Source of the DNA: Robiginitalea sp.
Lineage (GTDB): Bacteria > Bacteroidota > Bacteroidia > Flavobacteriales > Flavobacteriaceae
DNA length: 42,977 bases
Assembly: GCA_024638915.1 (NCBI GenBank)
Contig: JAHEJJ010000023.1
Span: forward strand, 1-42,977
Direction of reading: 5' to 3'
Each line of letters starts with the position of its first letter. Within the stretch, counting starts at the first letter, position 1. The notes beneath the pieces were generated by a model. The model saw only the letters and a list, made by a program, of their open reading frames with translations. It did not search any database and was not told the DNA's origin. This document shows, piece after piece, positions 1 through 8,121 of the stretch. The position numbers and the translations under genes are program-made.

Positions 1-2160
1 GGGATGCTGATAGGCTTTAACCTCTTCACCGCGTGCAAACCTAAAGCGGAACCACCTGTAGATCTGTCTCAATTGAATTATAACGACTTTAACGCTTTTA
101 TTGAAATTGCAGATAATGGAGCGGTTACGATCTATTCTCCCAATCCTGAAATCGGGCAGGGTGTCAAGACCTCCATGCCGATGATCATTGCAGAAGAACT
201 CGACGTTTCATGGGATAATGTTTATGTAAAACAAGGGATTCTCGATACCGAGAATTACACCCGACAGGTCGCCGGAGGCAGTCAGTCAATACGTCAGGGC
301 TGGGATGCTTTAAGGCAAACCGGCGCTACTGCGAGACAAATGCTGATCAACGCAGCCGCAGCCAAATGGGGTGTTGATGCTTCAGAATGCACTGCCAGTG
401 AAGGTGTAATTACCAATAGCAAAGAAGAAAAATTGGGATATGGAGAGGTTGTTAAGGAAGCCGCAGGATTGGAAATCCCAGAGGATGTAAAACTCAAATC
501 CCCCAAAGACTATAAGATCATAGGAACCGATAGGCGCAATGTGGATATCGATGAAATCATTACCGGGAAGCCCCTATTTGGGTTGGATTATAAGGTAGAT
601 GGAATGGTTTACGCTTGTGTGGTACGACCACCGGCATTTGGTAAAAAACTGGTTTCATACGACGATTCTAAGGCGAAAGCCATGGATGGGGTTATCGATA
701 TAATAAAAATAGGTGAAAAGGCCAGGAAGCTGATCGAAGAAGAACCTGGAGCAGGAGGCATATTAAGCCAGAGCGATAAGGTAGTGGTAATTGCCAATAC
801 AACCTGGCAGGCGATGAAGGCTAAAGAAGCCATCGAAGCCAAATGGGAAGATGGATCCAAATTGGAGAGCACCGAAGAGCATAATCAAATTCTGACCGGT
901 CTGCTAGATGGAAATAAGTTCGAAACATTAAGGTCCGACGGGAATATTAAAAAAGCATTTACCGAAGCTGATGAGATTTTGGAACGCACATACGAATCTC
1001 CTTTTCTTCCACACAATTGTTTGGAACCTATGAACTTTTTCGCGGATATCGATGATGAAAAAGTGCATTTAGTAGGACCGATACAAACTCCGGAATGGAA
1101 GGCTAACATGGTATCAAAAATGCTCGGAAGGGATATTTCGGAGATCCTTCTTGAAATGACCCGAATGGGCGGCGGCTTTGGAAGGCGGCTCTATGGTGAC
1201 TTTGTCCTTGAAGCAGCTGAAATTGCCGATGCCATCCGCAAACCTGTCAAAGTGGTCTACACCCGGGAAGACGATATGAATGACGGGATTTACCGTATGG
1301 CGATCAAGTATCGTATTAAAGCAGGAATCAAGGATGGAAAGATTACTGCCTATCATCTGAAAGAGGCAGCAGTTAATTCAAATATGTATGGCCTTATCCC
1401 CAATTTCTTTCCTGCCGGTGCCATTGAAAACTACCAGGTAGATGTGGCGAATTATAAAAGCAATATAACCACAGGGGCCTGGAGAGCACCTTATACAAAT
1501 TTTCTGGCCTATGCGGAGCAAAGCTTTTTTGATGAAATAGCCGAATTAATGAACGTGGATAGGGTTCGGTTAAGGCTCGATCTGCTACAAAAAGTTAAAG
1601 GGACAACAGATGATCGAATCCAATATTCTCCTGAGCGGATGGAGAAGGTCATCAAAACAGCAGTGGAAAAATCTGGATGGGGCAATGCAGCAGAAGGTAT
1701 TTATCAGGGTTTTGTGAACTATTATTGCCATAATAGTCATGTGGCTGAAGTAGCTGATGTAGTCATAGAAAACAATATTGCGGTGGTGAAAAAGATCACC
1801 TGTGTGGTCGATTGTGGAATCGTTATCAATCCACTGGGAGCCAAAAACCAATGTGAAGGCGGTGTTATCGACGGGGTTGGGCATTCGATGTATGGCGAAT
1901 TAGCCTTTAAGGATGGTGCTCCAACCGCCAGTAATTTTGATCGCTACCGACTCATTCGTATGAAGGAAGCACCTGTCGTAGAGGTCCATTTTATCAAAAA
2001 TGAACTATCACCAACAGGACTCGGCGAACCAACGCTGCCACCAGCTGGGGGAGCAATTGCAAATGCCTTCAAAGCAGCAACAGGGAACAGGCTTTATAGT
2101 CAGCCTTTTAATAACCAGGTTGATAAGTTAAAAGTCCCTGAAAAAGAAATCCTCGGATAA
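1..2160 (+). CDS. Molybdopterin-binding large subunit of an IorB/xanthine dehydrogenase-type hydroxylase (5' partial)
   Basis: Large molybdenum subunit of a xanthine oxidase-family enzyme, closest in feel to isoquinoline 1-oxidoreductase beta (IorB) or aldehyde dehydrogenase proteins, which hydroxylate N-heterocycles or oxidise aldehydes. Visible motifs, numbering from the ATG at base 4: the cofactor-loop GGGFGRR near residues 389-395 and the catalytic GLGEP (Glu about 675) followed by a Pro/Gly/Ala-rich stretch typical of the family. The reading frame is open to the window edge, and the first residues (hydrophobic, then FTAC) look like the end of a Tat or lipoprotein signal, so the true start is probably upstream. 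The 2Fe-2S partner subunit is not in the window and would be expected just upstream. The moaD ATG begins two bases after the stop, and a complete cofactor-assembly set follows, including xdhC. The substrate cannot be told from sequence. Confidence 0.85.
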   Translation, partial: GMLIGFNLFTACKPKAEPPVDLSQLNYNDFNAFIEIADNGAVTIYSPNPEIGQGVKTSMPMIIAEELDVSWDNVYVKQGILDTENYTRQVAGGSQSIRQGWDALRQTGATARQMLINAAAAKWGVDASECTASEGVITNSKEEKLGYGEVVKEAAGLEIPEDVKLKSPKDYKIIGTDRRNVDIDEIITGKPLFGLDYKVDGMVYACVVRPPAFGKKLVSYDDSKAKAMDGVIDIIKIGEKARKLIEEEPGAGGILSQSDKVVVIANTTWQAMKAKEAIEAKWEDGSKLESTEEHNQILTGLLDGNKFETLRSDGNIKKAFTEADEILERTYESPFLPHNCLEPMNFFADIDDEKVHLVGPIQTPEWKANMVSKMLGRDISEILLEMTRMGGGFGRRLYGDFVLEAAEIADAIRKPVKVVYTREDDMNDGIYRMAIKYRIKAGIKDGKITAYHLKEAAVNSNMYGLIPNFFPAGAIENYQVDVANYKSNITTGAWRAPYTNFLAYAEQSFFDEIAELMNVDRVRLRLDLLQKVKGTTDDRIQYSPERMEKVIKTAVEKSGWGNAAEGIYQGFVNYYCHNSHVAEVADVVIENNIAVVKKITCVVDCGIVINPLGAKNQCEGGVIDGVGHSMYGELAFKDGAPTASNFDRYRLIRMKEAPVVEVHFIKNELSPTGLGEPTLPPAGGAIANAFKAATGNRLYSQPFNNQVDKLKVPEKEILG

Positions 2161-2161
2161 T

Positions 2162-2407
2162 ATGACGATATTACTTTTCGGGATTGCAAAAGATATTGTG
2201 GGTACATCCTCTCTTAAGCTACCTGTTTCCAATGCCATGGACCTGAAAACGGTCGGGCAACTGAAAGCCCACCTGAGTAAAAGTTATCCAGGTCTTGCCA
2301 AATTAAGTTCCCTGGCTGTAGCGGTGAATAGCAATTATGCCAATGAAGATGATCTTATTAACAGTTATGATGAAATAGCCCTGATCCCTCCGGTTAGCGG
2401 AGGGTGA
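2162..2407 (+). CDS. moaD: Molybdopterin synthase sulfur carrier subunit MoaD
   Basis: Small ubiquitin-fold protein (81 aa, normal for MoaD) ending in the diagnostic Gly-Gly (PPVSGG). The C-terminal glycine is adenylated by MoeB and then thiocarboxylated to supply the dithiolene sulfurs of molybdopterin. It sits one base after the stop of the molybdoenzyme subunit and about 20 bases before moaA, so it is surely cotranscribed. The MoaE catalytic partner and MoaC are not in this window. The MoeB-rhodanese protein encoded three genes downstream is its likely activating and sulfurating enzyme. Confidence 0.93.
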   Translation: MTILLFGIAKDIVGTSSLKLPVSNAMDLKTVGQLKAHLSKSYPGLAKLSSLAVAVNSNYANEDDLINSYDEIALIPPVSGG

Positions 2408-2428
2408 TCAGGGCATTGTTACTTTACA

Positions 2429-3412
2429 ATGCTGATAGACAACCATAACAGAAAAATAAACTACCTCCGACTGGCAGTAACAGACCGGTGTAATCTCAGA
2501 TGCAATTATTGTATGCCCGCCGAGGGCATCAATTTTTTGCATTCGGATAAGCTGCTGACCATAGCCGAACTTTGTAGGCTAAGTGAGGTCTTAGTAGGAC
2601 AGGGGGTAGATAAAATACGCATCACAGGTGGTGAACCTTTCGTTCGGAAGGATCTGATGATATTGCTCAGGCATTTATCTGTCCTGCCCGACTTAAAAGA
2701 CATCTCCATCACGACAAATGCTACGCTGATCGGCCCCTACATCGATGAATTGAAACGGCTCGGCATACGTAACATCAACCTTAGTCTAGATGCGATCCAG
2801 CGGGAGACGTTTAATATGATCACTCGAAGAAACCAGTACGATACTGTTTTCGAGAATTTGCAGCGACTTATATCAGAAAATTTCAATTTGCGGATCAATT
2901 TTATTGTGCTTGAAGGACAAAATATCGATGACATTATCCCAATGCTGGAACTTCAGAAAAACCATCCGGTTTCGGTCCGATTTCTCGAAGAAATGCCCTT
3001 TAACGGAGGTTCAAAGCATTTTGATACTATACACTGGAATTACAAGAACATTTTGGAATTTATCGGGCGGCATTTTCCCGATTTCGAACGGCTGCCTTCG
3101 CCACCAACATCAACTTCGATCAACTATAAAATCAAAGGTCATAAAGGCAGTTTTGGACTTATCCCTTCATTTAGCAGGACGTTCTGTGGCAGTTGCAATC
3201 GACTCAGGATCTCGGCCTCCGGCGACGTTATTACCTGTCTCTACGGACGACCGGTACTTAATCTCAGAGACCTTTTACGTGCTGAAAAAAGTGATAGGGC
3301 CATTGAAATGGAAATATTAAAAGCGATTAGTAGTAGAGCAAAGACCGGATTTGAGGCTCAAAACCAACATAAAACAATTTTTGAGACCTCCATGACTTCT
3401 ATAGGGGGTTGA
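2429..3412 (+). CDS. moaA: GTP 3',8-cyclase MoaA (radical SAM)
   Basis: First enzyme of molybdenum-cofactor synthesis; with MoaC it converts GTP to cyclic pyranopterin monophosphate. The 327-aa protein carries the radical-SAM cluster motif CNLRCNYC (Cys21, 25, 28), the ITGGEP SAM-binding stretch near residue 65, the C-terminal second-cluster cysteines (FCGSCNRLR with Cys253 and 256, then Cys270), and the terminal Gly-Gly that MoaA uses in catalysis. All expected elements are intact. It follows moaD closely and precedes mobA by 34 bases within the same operon. The start is the first ATG, 21 bases after the moaD stop. Confidence 0.95.
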   Translation: MLIDNHNRKINYLRLAVTDRCNLRCNYCMPAEGINFLHSDKLLTIAELCRLSEVLVGQGVDKIRITGGEPFVRKDLMILLRHLSVLPDLKDISITTNATLIGPYIDELKRLGIRNINLSLDAIQRETFNMITRRNQYDTVFENLQRLISENFNLRINFIVLEGQNIDDIIPMLELQKNHPVSVRFLEEMPFNGGSKHFDTIHWNYKNILEFIGRHFPDFERLPSPPTSTSINYKIKGHKGSFGLIPSFSRTFCGSCNRLRISASGDVITCLYGRPVLNLRDLLRAEKSDRAIEMEILKAISSRAKTGFEAQNQHKTIFETSMTSIGG

Positions 3413-3446
3413 TGTATATATGAGTTTATGACCAACCCATGGATCT

Positions 3447-4037
3447 ATGAGTAGAGAGTATTTAAACGGATTAATACTAGCTGGTGGTAAAAGCACCAGG
3501 ATGGGCAAGGACAAGGACCTCATCAGCTACCATGGTATGCCCCAGAGTATTTATTTATATGGTTTATTAAGTGAATTGTGCCAAAACACATTTCTAAGTA
3601 TAAGGGCCGATCAAAAACAAGAATATAAAGACCTTGATGTTATTGTAGATCAGAATATTTACAGGGGTCCGTTCAACGGACTTCTAAGCGCTCATCATAT
3701 GGAATCCGAAGCAGCTTGGCTCGTCATAGCCTGTGATTTGCCGTTTATCGATGAGGAGACACTTAGATTATTGATATCAGAACGAGATAGGAGTAAAAAG
3801 GCCACTGCCTTAGCTACCCATAAAACCGGATTGCCGGAACCCCTTGCCGCGATTTGGGAACCCCTTGGGCTGAATCAGGTACCCGATTACCTGGAGGAAA
3901 GCCAGAGTAGCTGTCCGCGAAAATATTTGTTGAGCACAGAAATTAAATTGGTGTACCCCCAAAAGGATGAAGTATTACTGAATGCAAATTTTGAAGAAGA
4001 ATACCTGGAAGCAATAAAAAAACTTGCAGCTTTATGA
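3447..4037 (+). CDS. mobA: Molybdenum cofactor guanylyltransferase-like protein MobA
   Basis: A 196-aa nucleotidyltransferase with the N-terminal signature LILAGGKSTRMGKDK (nucleotide-binding GG loop, Arg/Lys contacts) and the metal-binding Asp in VIACDLPF, both typical of MobA, which attaches GMP to Mo-molybdopterin. Its last codons overlap the moeB start by four bases (ATGA), indicating translational coupling. A second, MocA-like transferase lies at the end of the block (7369-7968). The cluster therefore appears able to make both guanine- and cytosine-dinucleotide cofactor, or one of the two has another role. GMP rather than CMP specificity is inferred only from overall family resemblance. 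Confidence 0.85.
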   Translation: MSREYLNGLILAGGKSTRMGKDKDLISYHGMPQSIYLYGLLSELCQNTFLSIRADQKQEYKDLDVIVDQNIYRGPFNGLLSAHHMESEAAWLVIACDLPFIDEETLRLLISERDRSKKATALATHKTGLPEPLAAIWEPLGLNQVPDYLEESQSSCPRKYLLSTEIKLVYPQKDEVLLNANFEEEYLEAIKKLAAL

Positions 4038-5104
4038 CGACCAACCGGTATTTGCGACAAATCCAGCTTAAAGAATTCGGACCCGAAGCTCAACAAAAAC
4101 TTCGTGAGGCCAGCGTCCTGGTAGTTGGAGCAGGAGGTCTGGGAATTCCAGTATTGCAATACCTCAATGCCATGGGCGTAGGTACCTTAGGCATTGTAGA
4201 ACAGGATGTGGTAGAGCGAACAAACCTGCACAGGCAGGTGATATTCACAGAAAATGATCTGGGCCTGCCCAAACTTAAAGCAGCAGCCAACGCACTGTCT
4301 TTGCAGAACAAAGACACCCGTATCGTGCTGCACGATACCTTTCTAGTTAAAAACAACGCCTTGGATATTATGGGCGACTATGATGTTATTGTTGACGCCT
4401 CCGATAATTTTGCCACCCGATACCTGGTGAATGATGCCTGTGTGATTCTTAAGAAACCCTTTGTATATGGAGCCCTTCATGGCTTTGAAGGACAGGTTAG
4501 CGTATTTAATCTCGATGGCGGTCCTACTTATCGTTGTGTCTTCCCGTCAATGCCGACGGCATCGGAGATTCCAAATTGTGATGAGCAGGGCGTATTAGGG
4601 GTACTTCCAGGAATAGTGGGAAGTTTTCAGGCGCTGGAAACAGTGAAGGTAATTACTGGAGTAGGGGAGGCATTGTGCGGCAAACTTATGCTATACAATA
4701 GTTTGGAAAACAGCATACTTAAGATCGATATCCCGGCAGTAACAGAAAATTTGAATATCGACAAATTAGCATCAAACTATCAACCTGTTTCCTGCGATCA
4801 CTCGGTTGAAATAAAACCAGAAGCGTTAAACTCCCTGATGAAGGGACAAGGCTTTATTCAATTAATAGATGTCAGGTCCGCTGAGGAATTCCAGGCCTAT
4901 CATCTTCCTCACTCCCGGAATATTCCTTTGGATGAGATCGTGAAACGCAGGGATGAATTAGAACCCAAATTTCCGGTTTATCTGGTATGTCAATCGGGAA
5001 CACGTAGTTTCAGAGCGCTTCAATGTCTGTCTAAAAAAAATACTCATTTCAGACTGTATCATCTGGAGGGTGGTTTAGATGCCTTTAAGATGTATTGCTG
5101 CTGA
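4034..5104 (+). CDS. moeB: MoeB/ThiF-type adenylyltransferase fused to a rhodanese domain
   Basis: E1-like enzyme that adenylates the MoaD C-terminus. Residues about 1-240 form the ThiF/MoeB fold, with the nucleotide loop VVGAGGLGIP near residue 30 and the crossover region GVLGVLPGIVGS. Residues about 265-356 are a rhodanese domain with the active-site loop VCQSGTRS, which could deliver persulfide sulfur to MoaD, as in the eukaryotic MOCS3 arrangement. Oddity: the usual zinc site of two CxxC pairs looks degenerate. The first pair reads TYRC and the second PVSCDH, so only one Cys of each remains. The ATG overlaps the mobA stop (ATGA), and the stop overlaps the moeA ATG by one base. Function as MoaD activator is inferred from context; family assignment is firm. 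Confidence 0.88.
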   Translation: MTTNRYLRQIQLKEFGPEAQQKLREASVLVVGAGGLGIPVLQYLNAMGVGTLGIVEQDVVERTNLHRQVIFTENDLGLPKLKAAANALSLQNKDTRIVLHDTFLVKNNALDIMGDYDVIVDASDNFATRYLVNDACVILKKPFVYGALHGFEGQVSVFNLDGGPTYRCVFPSMPTASEIPNCDEQGVLGVLPGIVGSFQALETVKVITGVGEALCGKLMLYNSLENSILKIDIPAVTENLNIDKLASNYQPVSCDHSVEIKPEALNSLMKGQGFIQLIDVRSAEEFQAYHLPHSRNIPLDEIVKRRDELEPKFPVYLVCQSGTRSFRALQCLSKKNTHFRLYHLEGGLDAFKMYCC

Positions 5105-6354
5105 TGAATTCAATGTCCCATATGCCTCCCAGAAATTCTGCAAACAATACAAAAAACGCTATGATCTCTTTTGATGAGGCTTATCGCAGGGTATTGGATC
5201 TTCCCGGAGATTTTGGGTCTGAAGAGGTCGATCTTTTTGAAGCGAATAACAGGCTGCTCGCTGAAGAGATTATAGCCGATCGGGATTACCCGCCATTTAA
5301 CAGGGCTACGAAAGACGGTATTGCCCTCCGCTATTCAGATGCCGATACGAATCTCCCTCTAAAGATTACAGGTGTTATCGCTGCTGGAACTCCCCAAAAA
5401 AAACTATCGAAAAGCGATAGCTGCATGGAAATAATGACCGGTGCTGTCGTTCCTGTCGATGCGGATACCGTAGTGATGTATGAAGATATTGATATAATTC
5501 AGGGACATGCTCATTTGAAAATTCAGCCCGAAAAAGGCCAAAACATCCATCCCAGGGCAAGCGATGATAAAAAAGGATCTGTGTTGATTAGCCAGGGTAA
5601 AATCATCGGGGCTCCTGAGATTGGAATATTGGCTGCAGTGGGAAAGTCTAGGGTAAAAGTAAAAAAGCTTCCAACAGTAGCGGTTATTTCTACAGGGAAT
5701 GAACTGGTTGATATAGACCAGGTTCCTCTGCCCCATCAAATACGCAGATCGAATGCTTTTACGCTCAGAGCGGCCTTATTGGCTCAGGGAATATGCCCTA
5801 GCCTGCATCATCTGCCCGATGATTCGGATATGATAAGAAATCAACTCAAAGATCTGATACGCACACAGGATGTCCTGATCCTGAGCGGGGGTGTTTCGAG
5901 GGGAAAATTCGATTACATACCAGAGGTATTAGCCGAGCTTAATGTCCATAAACAGTTTCATATGGTAAAACAACGCCCAGGCAAACCTTTTTGGTTCGGA
6001 AGGCACCAAAATCATAAAACATGGATTTTTTCCTTTCCAGGTAACCCGGTATCTACCTTTGTAAATTATCATATTTATTTTACGGATTGGCTGAGTGCTT
6101 CATTGGGACTACGGCAACAGCATTTTAGCGTACATTTACAGGAGGAAATTATGATCGAGGGCTCACTTACCAGATTTATTGGGGTACGGACCACCAGGGA
6201 AGAAGGTAAAATTTTAGCCCGAACGGTCAAAAGCAATAGCTCGGGTGATCTGATAAGTCTCTCGTCTTATGACGGGTTTATCAGGCTCGATCCTCGACAG
6301 CAGCCTTATGCTGCCGATGAATTGGTATCTTATATACCGACAAGATCATATTGA
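5104..6354 (+). CDS. moeA: Molybdopterin molybdenumtransferase MoeA
   Basis: Inserts molybdate into adenylated molybdopterin. The protein has the standard MoeA opening (SFDEAYRRVL), the conserved FNRATKDGIAL loop, an MTGAVVP segment, STGNEL in the MogA-like domain and the SGGVSRGKFDYI substrate loop, then a C-terminal beta-domain. Length (416 aa from this start) fits the family at about 400. The ATG chosen overlaps the moeB stop (TGATG). A TTG nine bases earlier and an ATG at 5161, just before the conserved region, are alternatives. It is followed four bases after its stop by xdhC. Confidence 0.92.
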   Translation: MNSMSHMPPRNSANNTKNAMISFDEAYRRVLDLPGDFGSEEVDLFEANNRLLAEEIIADRDYPPFNRATKDGIALRYSDADTNLPLKITGVIAAGTPQKKLSKSDSCMEIMTGAVVPVDADTVVMYEDIDIIQGHAHLKIQPEKGQNIHPRASDDKKGSVLISQGKIIGAPEIGILAAVGKSRVKVKKLPTVAVISTGNELVDIDQVPLPHQIRRSNAFTLRAALLAQGICPSLHHLPDDSDMIRNQLKDLIRTQDVLILSGGVSRGKFDYIPEVLAELNVHKQFHMVKQRPGKPFWFGRHQNHKTWIFSFPGNPVSTFVNYHIYFTDWLSASLGLRQQHFSVHLQEEIMIEGSLTRFIGVRTTREEGKILARTVKSNSSGDLISLSSYDGFIRLDPRQQPYAADELVSYIPTRSY

Positions 6355-6358
6355 AAAG

Positions 6359-7372
6359 ATGACACACGAATTAAAAAGGATAGTTAAGGCTTATCTCCAC
6401 GCAAAAGAAAAGGATATAAATACTGTTATGGCTACAGTGGTAGCACTGGAAGGATCTTCATACCGGAGACCGGGGGTCAGAATGACGATGAATTCAAAAG
6501 GCCAATTCACAGGAGCCGTAAGTGGCGGTTGTGTCGAGAAGGAGGTCTGGCGACAGGCCCAGAAAGTATTTAACTCAGGAACCCCTTTGATAATGACCTA
6601 TGATGGCCGATATAGGTTGGGCTGCGAAGGGATACTATATATCCTTATCGAACCTTTCGCCCCGGATGAAAATTTTATAGCTTCATTCTGGAATACTATT
6701 TCGGATCGCAAAGAGATAAACTGCCGCAGCTATTATACAAGTAACGACGATGGTCGTACTAACATGGGGACACTTTTCAATTTTGGAAAAGGGTATCTCG
6801 GGGTGAGGCCTGGTCTTCAACCTTCATCAGACCTGGAATTTTTTGAGCACCAAATGGACCCCTGCCACCAACTTTATATTATAGGGGCTGAGCACGATGC
6901 GGTTAGGTTGAGTTCGTATGCTTCCATGACCGGATGGGAGGTGAGTATTGTAACCTCACCTTCAGAGGAGAAGGATATACGGGATTTTCCTGGTGCGAAG
7001 GAATTATTGGCGGTTACAGCAGAAGATTTTGATGTTTCAAAAATAGACGCAGATACTTCAATCGTTGTGATGACTCATAGCTACGTTAAGGACCTTTCAT
7101 ATTTATTGGCCCTGAGCAAAACCTCACCTCGTTATCTTGGCCTTTTGGGGCCTTCAGCAAGAAGGGAAAAAATTCTCAACGAGTTTTTGGAAAGGTGCCC
7201 TGATACCAATCCTGATTTTATCGAAAATATTTACGGTCCGGTCGGGCTTAATATAGGTGCAGAAACAGCCGGGGAAATCGCGGTTTCTATCGTGGCAGAA
7301 ATACTCGCGGTCTGTCGGAATACCCAACCTCAATATCTAAAAGACAAACAAGGAGCGATTCATTGTCCATGA
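6359..7372 (+). CDS. xdhC: XdhC-family molybdenum cofactor maturation/insertion protein
   Basis: XdhC proteins bind the cofactor, promote its sulfuration and hand it to xanthine-dehydrogenase-type apoenzymes. The 337-aa protein starts in the usual way (ATVVALEGSSYRRPGVRM, then SGGCVE around residues 53-58) and has a C-terminal Rossmann half ending in the family hallmark GLLGPSARREK and GLNIGAETAGEIAVSI. The reading frame could extend 90 bases upstream, but that would overlap moeA. The ATG at 6359, four bases after the moeA stop, gives an N-terminus matching the family. Its presence ties this block to the IorB/XDH-type enzyme encoded at 1-2160. Confidence 0.9.
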   Translation: MTHELKRIVKAYLHAKEKDINTVMATVVALEGSSYRRPGVRMTMNSKGQFTGAVSGGCVEKEVWRQAQKVFNSGTPLIMTYDGRYRLGCEGILYILIEPFAPDENFIASFWNTISDRKEINCRSYYTSNDDGRTNMGTLFNFGKGYLGVRPGLQPSSDLEFFEHQMDPCHQLYIIGAEHDAVRLSSYASMTGWEVSIVTSPSEEKDIRDFPGAKELLAVTAEDFDVSKIDADTSIVVMTHSYVKDLSYLLALSKTSPRYLGLLGPSARREKILNEFLERCPDTNPDFIENIYGPVGLNIGAETAGEIAVSIVAEILAVCRNTQPQYLKDKQGAIHCP

Positions 7373-7968
7373 ATTCAAATCCATGCATCCTTATTCTTGC
7401 CGCTGGCGCCTCTAGCCGTATGAAAGAGGCAAAACAACTCCTGCCATGGGGTAATACTTCTTTGATTAGGCATGTCATAAAAACAGCGTTAGCTACGAAG
7501 GGCAAAGCCACATTCATTGTTCTTGGTGCCAACCATCAGCGAATTTCTGATGAAATTAAGGAAGAGAAGGTATCCATACTGTTGAATGAGGACTATGAAT
7601 CCGGGATCTCCTCGAGTATTGCAGTTGGCATTAAAGGTATTTTGCAAACCCAACAACCTTCGGGAATATTGATCATGCTATCAGACCAGCCTTTTATCAG
7701 CAGTGCTTATCTTGATAAAATGATCGATACATTCACCGATAACAATTTTCGTATCGTTAGCACAGATTATGGCAACAAAATAGGAGTGCCAGCCATTTTT
7801 GGAGTTGAATATTTTCAGGACTTACAACAGCTGAAGGGCGATTTGGGGGCATCTCGTTTGATTTTAGAATCCATAAACCATGGGGTAGCGCTACATGCAG
7901 GCAAAGCAATTCAGGATATCGATACTATGGAAGATTATTTAAAACACCGTCCTGCTGCTACTCCATAA
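7369..7968 (+). CDS. mocA: MocA-like molybdenum cofactor cytidylyltransferase
   Basis: NTP-transferase of the MobA/MocA type (199 aa) with the signature LILAAGASSRMKEAKQLLPWG and the metal-binding LSDQPF motif. LAAGxSxRM...KQLL is the form usual in MocA/YgfJ proteins, which make molybdopterin cytosine dinucleotide for xanthine dehydrogenase/aldehyde oxidase enzymes. Its ATG overlaps the xdhC stop (ATGA). A TTG six bases earlier sits at better spacing (7 nt) from an AGGAG at 7351-7355, so the start is not certain. It is the last gene of the block; no hairpin terminator was seen in the 153 bases that follow. Confidence 0.85.
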   Translation: MNSNPCILILAAGASSRMKEAKQLLPWGNTSLIRHVIKTALATKGKATFIVLGANHQRISDEIKEEKVSILLNEDYESGISSSIAVGIKGILQTQQPSGILIMLSDQPFISSAYLDKMIDTFTDNNFRIVSTDYGNKIGVPAIFGVEYFQDLQQLKGDLGASRLILESINHGVALHAGKAIQDIDTMEDYLKHRPAATP

Positions 7969-8121
7969 GGCCTTCTAGATTTCTTTCCAAAAAGTTGCAC
8001 TGATGTAATTTACCTTTAACATCTTCATTGTCAGCGATATAATTATTGTCTGAAATCTTCGTTAATGTAGTTGATTAAACCTTTTGCCAAAAGAGTTGTC
8101 ATATCATAAATTTTTTGTCCC

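Noticed and set aside
7957-8110. Small minus-strand reading frames behind mocA (a 19-aa frame starting MTTLLAKGL and a start-less frame overlapping the mocA end)
   Set aside because: One is too short and the other has no start codon; neither has a paralogue or terminator support.
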